Source: an uncultured bacterium
Lineage (GTDB): Bacteria > Planctomycetota > Phycisphaerae > Phycisphaerales > SM1A02
NCBI GenBank assembly: GCA_903911205.1
Contig: CAIWCL010000214.1
Location: 1 to 55,932 of the forward strand
Direction of reading: 5' to 3'
DNA length: 55,932 nt
The notes under the pieces are model-generated. The model was not told the origin of the DNA, searched no databases, and saw only the letters and a program-made list of their open reading frames with translations. The translations under genes and the position numbers were made by a program. Positions 51,307-55,932 of the stretch are shown in pieces (positions within the stretch are counted from its first letter, which is position 1; each line of letters begins with the position of its first letter).

Positions 51307-53019
51307 TTAGCGCTTGCTTTCCCGGCTCTTCAGATCTTCCGTGAAGTCATCAACATCCTGCGTCGCGCGGAGGACTTCCTCGATGGTGGTCATTCCGGCA
51401 ACGGCCTTCCGCATGCCGTCTTCTCGCATGTTGATGAAGTCGGCATCAAGGAGCGACTTGAGTTCGTGCACGGGGCGGTTCTGTGCAATCGCCGCGCGGA
51501 GCGGGGTCGACACGCGCACGACCTCGTAGAAGCCGAGTCGGCCGCGGAAACCGCTGCCGTTGCACTTCTCACAACCACGACCGACGGTTTGCCGTCCCTT
51601 GAAGCGCACGCGCTCGTCGGGTGTGAGTCGAGCGTCGACTTCTTCAGTGATCGCGCGTTCTTCTCGGCAGACAGCACATACGCGCCGACCAAGACGCTGC
51701 GCGATGAGACCTTCAAGAACGCTCGCGGCGAGGTACGGTTCAGCGCCCATGTCGACGAGACGCCCAACCGATGAAATGGCATCGTTGGTGTGCAACGTCG
51801 AGAAAATAAGGTGTCCGGTGAGTGCAGAGCGGATTGCGATATCAACCGTTTCGGCATCGCGAATTTCGCCGACGAACACGATGTCTGGGTCCTGACGGAG
51901 AATCGCGCGCAGGCCCGTGGCGAAACTGAGGCCACGCTTCGCATTGACTGGAATTTGATTGATACCGTTGAGTTCGTACTCGACGGGATCTTCAATGGTG
52001 ATGATCTTTTTACGCGGGTCGTACAACTTCGAAAGCGACGCGTACAGCGTGGTTGTCTTTCCCGAACCCGTCGGGCCAGTGACGAGCACAAGGCCGTGCG
52101 GCTTCTCGATCATGCGGTCCACGAGCGCGCGGTGTGACTCGCTCATGCCGAGGCTCACGAGATCGAGCGGCAGCGAACTCTTATCGAGAATACGCATGAC
52201 CACCGATTCGCCGTACAGCGTCGGGACCGTCGAAACACGGATGTCGACTTTGCGGCCTTCGAATCGGAGCGTGATGTGGCCGTCTTGCGGCACATATCGC
52301 TCTGCGATGTTCATGCCGGCCATGATCTTGACGCGGCCAATGAGAGCGGCCTGTAGGTGCTTCGGTGGTTGCGGCTGCGAGACGAGGACACCGTCGATGC
52401 GGTACTTCACGCGCAGTTCAATTTCAAACGGCTCGATGTGCACGTCGCTTGCGCGGCCTTGCACCGCTTCGAGCAGGATGAGGTTCACGAGATTGATGAG
52501 CGTTGGTTGCTCAGCCATCCGGTGCACGTCATCTGCCTCGATCGCGTCGAGGTTGTGCTCGCTGTCTGGGACGGCTGCGAGGCCGCCGTCGGAGGCGAGC
52601 GATTCCGCCATACGCGCGGCGGTCGTCCCGTAGCGGTCGCGCATCAGGTCGCGAAACGCGGGCGCATCGAGGCCGATGCGGCGAACCGCTCGGCCGGTGA
52701 CTGTCGCGATCTCATCGACTGCGGCGGTATCGAGTGGATCGAGCATCGCGACAAGCAGGCGCTGCCCATCGATACTGAGGGGAACCGCGCCGAGGCGAAC
52801 GGCGACTTCAGGCGCGAGGAGTTCCGCCGCTGCGGGGTTCGAAGTGGGAGCCTTCTCTAACCAAGGGATTCCAAGCAACTCGCAACGTTCGCGAGCAGCA
52901 AGTTCCGGTGCTCCTGTGGGGGCAGCCTTCGTCGAAGTGCCCTCACTGATGACCGTTGCGCTTCCATTGGTTCCGTTCGTGGAGCTCTGCACTGTGTCCC
53001 TCGATCCGCCGCGCGTCAT
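51307..53019 (-). CDS. gspE: Type II secretion ATPase GspE
   Basis: A 570-residue hexameric ATPase. An N-terminal N1E domain (about 40-140: LGIPWLEKAP, LLVAMLDPLDTAAVDEI) precedes the N2 domain (ASDVHIEPFEIELRVKYRIDG) and the motor. Walker A GPTGSGKT (315-322), Asp box TIEDPVEYE (341-349), Walker B DIVFVGEIRD (379-388), His box TGHLIFSTLHTND (401-413) and the zinc finger C448-C451 / C483-C486 are intact. It powers pseudopilus assembly. The first 35 residues are Ser/Thr/Gly-rich and not conserved. It follows the exported LTxxQ-like gene by 44 bases. Confidence 0.96.
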   Translation of the reverse strand: MTRGGSRDTVQSSTNGTNGSATVISEGTSTKAAPTGAPELAARERCELLGIPWLEKAPTSNPAAAELLAPEVAVRLGAVPLSIDGQRLLVAMLDPLDTAAVDEIATVTGRAVRRIGLDAPAFRDLMRDRYGTTAARMAESLASDGGLAAVPDSEHNLDAIEADDVHRMAEQPTLINLVNLILLEAVQGRASDVHIEPFEIELRVKYRIDGVLVSQPQPPKHLQAALIGRVKIMAGMNIAERYVPQDGHITLRFEGRKVDIRVSTVPTLYGESVVMRILDKSSLPLDLVSLGMSESHRALVDRMIEKPHGLVLVTGPTGSGKTTTLYASLSKLYDPRKKIITIEDPVEYELNGINQIPVNAKRGLSFATGLRAILRQDPDIVFVGEIRDAETVDIAIRSALTGHLIFSTLHTNDAISSVGRLVDMGAEPYLAASVLEGLIAQRLGRRVCAVCREERAITEEVDARLTPDERVRFKGRQTVGRGCEKCNGSGFRGRLGFYEVVRVSTPLRAAIAQNRPVHELKSLLDADFINMREDGMRKAVAGMTTIEEVLRATQDVDDFTEDLKSRESKR

Positions 53020-53063
53020 GCGGGCTTCGGTGTCCGAAATTCCTCAAAGCAGCAGAACGCCGC

Positions 53064-54479
53064 TCAGCCCGCCTTCTTGCTTCCCTTTCCGGTAGAGCCG
53101 GATGTCCCCTTCGAATCACTGCTAGTGCCACCGGCGTTGGTGGGGCGTCGCTCAACGGGCTTCTTCTCTTCGTTGATGCCAACTTCGCGCGACGGCTTCA
53201 CGTTGGAGGGATCTGTGACCTGCGAGGCACCGGGGCCGAGTACGTTCTGATCGATCCCCACAGGCGTTGGGTCGCCACTGTCGACGCCCTTCTTGTCCAT
53301 GCCGGGAATCGCCTGCTTTTGCGTCTCGTTGAGGATGGCGGCGATTTCTTCGCGATACTTCGCGAACATGTCGTCGCGCTCCTTCTTGAGCGCCTCGATT
53401 TCAGGAGCTTCGGAGTACTTCGAGGTTCCCGCGCCGCGATTCTTCGCCAACTCGGTGCGACGACGCGGTTCTCGAGGCTCGGTCAGTCGATATCCGTCGG
53501 CGAATTTCGCTTGGAAGGCGGGGTACTCGCTGGAGAATCGATCGCGAAGCGCCTTCAAGCTCGTCTTCTGGTCATCCGTGAGGTCGGGGAGCGCTTCCGC
53601 AGCCTCGAAAAGCGGAGTGACCGGATCGGGGCGGTAGACCTGAGGGAATGCCCGCTGGAGTGCGCGACGCTCGAACTGAGGGCCGAACTCATCACCGAGC
53701 GCGCTTGCGATGGCCTTGATGGAGGCGTCTTGAACGTCGCGGACTGCGACGCGCTTCGCCATGATTTGCTCAGCGAGTTGCACACCTGAAGTTGGATCGG
53801 GATTTGACATCGCCGAGAGTTGCATCGAGATCAGGCGCTGCATCAACTCTTCGCGCGCGGCAAGCGCCGCGTCGAGGTTGGTTTCGTACTCCTCCACCGC
53901 ATTGCGCGCGGCATCCGCCGCAGCAGGCGAGGCCTCAAGTTCGCGCAGGAGGAAGAGCAGGTTGAGGGTTTCGCCGGAGAGTTCGCCGTTCGGCAGGCTC
54001 TTTTCGCGACGAAGCGCGCGCTCGAGCGCGGGCCAGAGTTCCGCTTGCGAGTCACTGAGCTGCGACTTGACGTTCGCGAGGAAGTCGTCGCGTAGCTTGA
54101 TCTTCTCGGTCGACCAACGGACGAGCGGGCCCTGAACGAGCTCGATCACCTTGTCCGGGCTGGTTCCCGCCGCCGCGTCCTTGAGCCCGGTGAACGCTTG
54201 GCGAACTCCGTCTGCGGCCGTGTTGAAGTTTGTGTTGTAGTCGTCGAGGAGCGCCTCGAGGATGGGGCGCTGCCACTCTTCGAGTTGGAGCGAATCCACA
54301 AAGATCGGCAGGTCGCGCGAGAGGTACTCCGGAACGAAGAGCTGTGCGACGCCGCCTCGACCGCCGAACTGCGCGTCCGCGGCGGGAGCCGTCGCGAGTG
54401 CGGCGCCAAGGGCGAGCACGGTCGCAGCGATGGGCGCACGGAGAAAGGCGAAGGTCTGATGCAGGTTCGGCAGGTTCAT
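53064..54479 (-). CDS. Exported helical protein heading the type II operon (LTxxQ-like)
   Basis: A 471-residue protein with a signal peptide ending ADA (about residue 35). The body is helical, with Spy/CpxP-like LTxxQ-type segments (LSDSQAELWPALERAL, LTDDQKTSLKALRDRF) and two helical blocks rich in charged residues. The last 60 residues are Lys/Ser/Gly/Thr-rich. It may be a periplasmic chaperone or assembly factor; I do not recognise a defined family. ATG 54479 is preferred since GAAGGAG lies nine bases upstream; an ATG at 54497 would use that ribosome-binding sequence as codons. It is the first gene of the operon with gspE 44 bases downstream. Confidence 0.72.
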   Translation of the reverse strand: MNLPNLHQTFAFLRAPIAATVLALGAALATAPAADAQFGGRGGVAQLFVPEYLSRDLPIFVDSLQLEEWQRPILEALLDDYNTNFNTAADGVRQAFTGLKDAAAGTSPDKVIELVQGPLVRWSTEKIKLRDDFLANVKSQLSDSQAELWPALERALRREKSLPNGELSGETLNLLFLLRELEASPAAADAARNAVEEYETNLDAALAAREELMQRLISMQLSAMSNPDPTSGVQLAEQIMAKRVAVRDVQDASIKAIASALGDEFGPQFERRALQRAFPQVYRPDPVTPLFEAAEALPDLTDDQKTSLKALRDRFSSEYPAFQAKFADGYRLTEPREPRRRTELAKNRGAGTSKYSEAPEIEALKKERDDMFAKYREEIAAILNETQKQAIPGMDKKGVDSGDPTPVGIDQNVLGPGASQVTDPSNVKPSREVGINEEKKPVERRPTNAGGTSSDSKGTSGSTGKGSKKAG

Positions 54480-55040
54480 GACAAATGGCTCCTTCAAACG
54501 ATCTCGATGTTGAACGTTGGCAGATCTCTGAATCTCTGGATTGAGGCTCTCGGTCGTGACTTGGGTCGTGACGAGGTCGTGATTTTGGTCGGAACGAGGT
54601 CGTGACGTTTGTCGTGACTTTCAGGGCGAGATATCAGGCGGGAGGTCGAAAACTTGGCGGGGGCGGGATTGTTCCACATTTCCTATTCCCCGTTGCCCAA
54701 TCCGAGAAGGAACGAGTGAGTTCGGTTCGCATCGTGCAACTCCTCATCCGTTGCGGATCTCGCGTGGCATTGAGGGAGCCCGAGTGACGTTCGGAGAGAG
54801 GTTGACGAAGATTTCAAATCCGAGCCACCATCCTCTGTGGTGGGAAGGCATCGACCGCCGACGACTTCAACTCACGCGATCGCCTGACGCAGGACGGAAC
54901 GCATGAAGTCGATCGGAGATCGGCCTTTTCGGTGATTCTCTGCACCCAAGGCTGAAGAACCTGTGCACAGGACCCGCACAAGCACCTTGTGGGTGAGCGA
55001 TCCGTGGTGGCCGTCGGGGTACGGTCTGATAAAAGCGGCT
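54480..55040. other. 561-bp gap upstream of the type II operon
   Basis: It probably holds the operon's promoter and, at 54552-54622, a degenerate 11-13-bp array. A minus-strand frame at 54872-55066 (64 codons) and another at 54814-55044 have no recognised similarity. A clear -10 box could not be chosen. Confidence 0.5.
54552..54622. repeat. Degenerate array of about six 11-13-bp units
   Basis: Units of GGTCGTGACNN type begin at 54552, 54564, 54575, 54587, 54598 and 54610, each GGTCGTGAC or a near variant followed by two to four variable bases. They are in the upstream region of the type II operon. Confidence 0.8.
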
Positions 55041-55757
55041 TCAAGAGCGTACTGTGCGCTGTTCAATACGTTTCACAGGCACCGTTTGCACGATCCGGTC
55101 CACATAGATGCCCGGCGTGTGGATGTGGTCAGGGTCAAGCGATCCGAGGGGAACGATCTCCTCGACCTCGGCGACGGAGGCCAAGCCGCACATCGCAACC
55201 ATGGGATTGAAGTTCCGCGCGGTCTTCCGGAAAACGAGATTGCCCGCTTCATCCGCCTTCCATGCCTTCACAAGGGAGAGATCGGCTCGGATGCCGCGTT
55301 CGAGGACATACGTCTCGCCGCCAAACTCCTTGGTCTCTTTCCCCTCTGCCACGACGGTGCCAACGCCGGTCTTTGTATAGAAGCCAGCGATACCCGCGCC
55401 GCCGGCGCGCATGCGCTCTGCGAGTGTGCCCTGTGGGTTGAACTCCAGTTCGAGCTCGCCGGACATGTACTGCCGCTCAAACTCGGCGTTTTCACCGACA
55501 TACGAGGAGATCATCTTGCGAATCTGGCGGGTTTGGAGCAGGAGGCCCAGTCCCCAGTCGTCGACACCAGCGTTGTTGCTGATCGCAGTCAAGCCACGGA
55601 CCCCAGAGTCGCGCAGCGCGATGATCAGTTGCTCAGGAATCCCGCAGAGCCCGAATCCGCCAACAGCGACGGTCATCCCGTCCTTGGCAAGGCCTTGGAG
55701 GGCGGCCTCGGGGGAGGCGAAGACTTTGGAGCGGACAGCGGCGGGGGCGGTGGACAT
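55041..55757 (-). CDS. scoA: 3-oxoacid CoA-transferase subunit A
   Basis: A 238-residue subunit of succinyl-CoA:3-ketoacid CoA-transferase type enzymes, which activate acetoacetate with succinyl-CoA. The glycine motif VGGFGLCGIPEQLI, AISNNAG, YVGENAEFERQ, GGAGIAGFYTKTGVG and NLVFRKTARNFNP are family marks. The active-site Glu belongs to subunit B, which is not found downstream; it may lie beyond the right edge or elsewhere. ATG 55757 is preferred over 55784. A TACACT box at 55815-55810 would give a leader of about 46 bases with GAGAAAGAG as ribosome-binding region. Confidence 0.92.
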   Translation of the reverse strand: MSTAPAAVRSKVFASPEAALQGLAKDGMTVAVGGFGLCGIPEQLIIALRDSGVRGLTAISNNAGVDDWGLGLLLQTRQIRKMISSYVGENAEFERQYMSGELELEFNPQGTLAERMRAGGAGIAGFYTKTGVGTVVAEGKETKEFGGETYVLERGIRADLSLVKAWKADEAGNLVFRKTARNFNPMVAMCGLASVAEVEEIVPLGSLDPDHIHTPGIYVDRIVQTVPVKRIEQRTVRS

Positions 55758-55809
55758 GGCGGCGAGCTCTTTCTCGATGCGCAATCAGGTGTGGATCGGA
55801 GGGACGCGG

Positions 55810-55815
55810 AGTGTA
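55810..55815 (-). promoter_or_regulatory. TACACT -10-like box of scoA
   Basis: CCGCTACACT on the minus strand, 52 bases before ATG 55757. Unlike the near-leaderless genes, this leader has a purine-rich ribosome-binding region. Confidence 0.4.
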
Positions 55816-55830
55816 GCGGCGGTCCATGAG

Positions 55831-55874
55831 CCTTCACGGAGCGTTCACGGAGCGTTCACGGAGGGTTCGTGACG
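55831..55874. repeat. Four tandem 11-bp units
   Basis: CNTTCACGGAG units start at 55831, 55842 and 55853, with a diverged fourth at 55864. They lie upstream of scoA. Confidence 0.85.
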
Positions 55875-55905
55875 CGTTCCTGCAGGCCTCGCTTGGAACG
55901 ACCAA

Positions 55906-55932
55906 CGCCGGACAGCGATTGGCTGCCCGGCG
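55906..55932. terminator. Hairpin at the right edge
   Basis: CGCCGG-A-CAGC pairs with GCTG-C-CCGGCG around a five-base loop (one mismatch). It may terminate a minus-strand transcript from beyond the window, since TTGGTCGTT follows on that strand. Confidence 0.4.

Noticed and set aside
54814-55066. Short minus-strand frames between the type II operon and scoA as a gene remnant
   Set aside because: No recognised family, no ribosome-binding site, and overlap with scoA's end; left as unassigned gap.

Overview
The window (55.9 kb, GC-rich) reads as chromosomal DNA of a Gram-negative-type bacterium, most likely a planctomycete and perhaps of the Phycisphaerae. This placement is inference: it rests on a two-membrane secretion apparatus, very large PQQ-propeller and pseudopilin-like proteins with calcium-loop (EF-hand/dockerin-like) motifs, Pro/Ala/Gly-rich tails, few Shine-Dalgarno sequences and many GTGA/ATGA gene overlaps. 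I see no rRNA, tRNA, CRISPR array, transposase or prophage gene.

Left part (1-25 kb) is a mosaic of housekeeping genes in short units on both strands: the 3' end of atpA; a translationally coupled minus-strand trio (yeast-type cytosine deaminase, pyroglutamyl peptidase, sugar-nucleotide epimerase); a NERD-nuclease/superfamily-1 helicase; ftsK; a dehydratase-ACP-dehydratase fatty-acyl cluster; an AhpD-like protein; coaD and panB (CoA supply) flanking a metallo-beta-lactamase-fold protein that has lost its metal ligands; a DegP/HtrA protease; an orphan OppF-type ATPase; thyX; a photolyase; a HAD-like protein without its nucleophile; a phosphohexomutase; a 6-pyruvoyl-tetrahydropterin-synthase-like protein; and polyphosphate kinase.

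Middle part (25-37 kb) holds a minus-strand type IV pilus-like operon, pilT - pilC - three proteins with pilin-like N-termini, with no pilB-type assembly ATPase. Then come a LEA14-like lipoprotein, a divergent 1433-residue double beta-propeller protein, and an extremely acidic Asp/Glu protein preceded by a 275-bp array of about 12-bp units.

Right part (37.6-54.5 kb) is one long minus-strand type II secretion operon. In transcription order it is: exported LTxxQ-type protein, gspE, gspF, gspG, gspH, gspI, gspJ, gspK, a gspL/pilM-N-like gene, a gspM/pilO-like gene, a gspC/pilP-like gene, gspD, and a beta-propeller lipoprotein. Most junctions overlap by 1-11 bases. The right edge carries subunit A of a 3-oxoacid CoA-transferase without its B subunit beside it.

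Two cross-cutting signals stand out. First, many start codons on both strands lie only 6-9 bases after a TACNNT box, often extended as TGCTACATT, and lack a Shine-Dalgarno sequence; this suggests abundant leaderless or near-leaderless mRNAs. Second, several intergenic gaps hold short tandem arrays unrelated in sequence but with recurring periods of 16 (or 8) and 11-13 bp, including one that grows out of the coaD stop codon.
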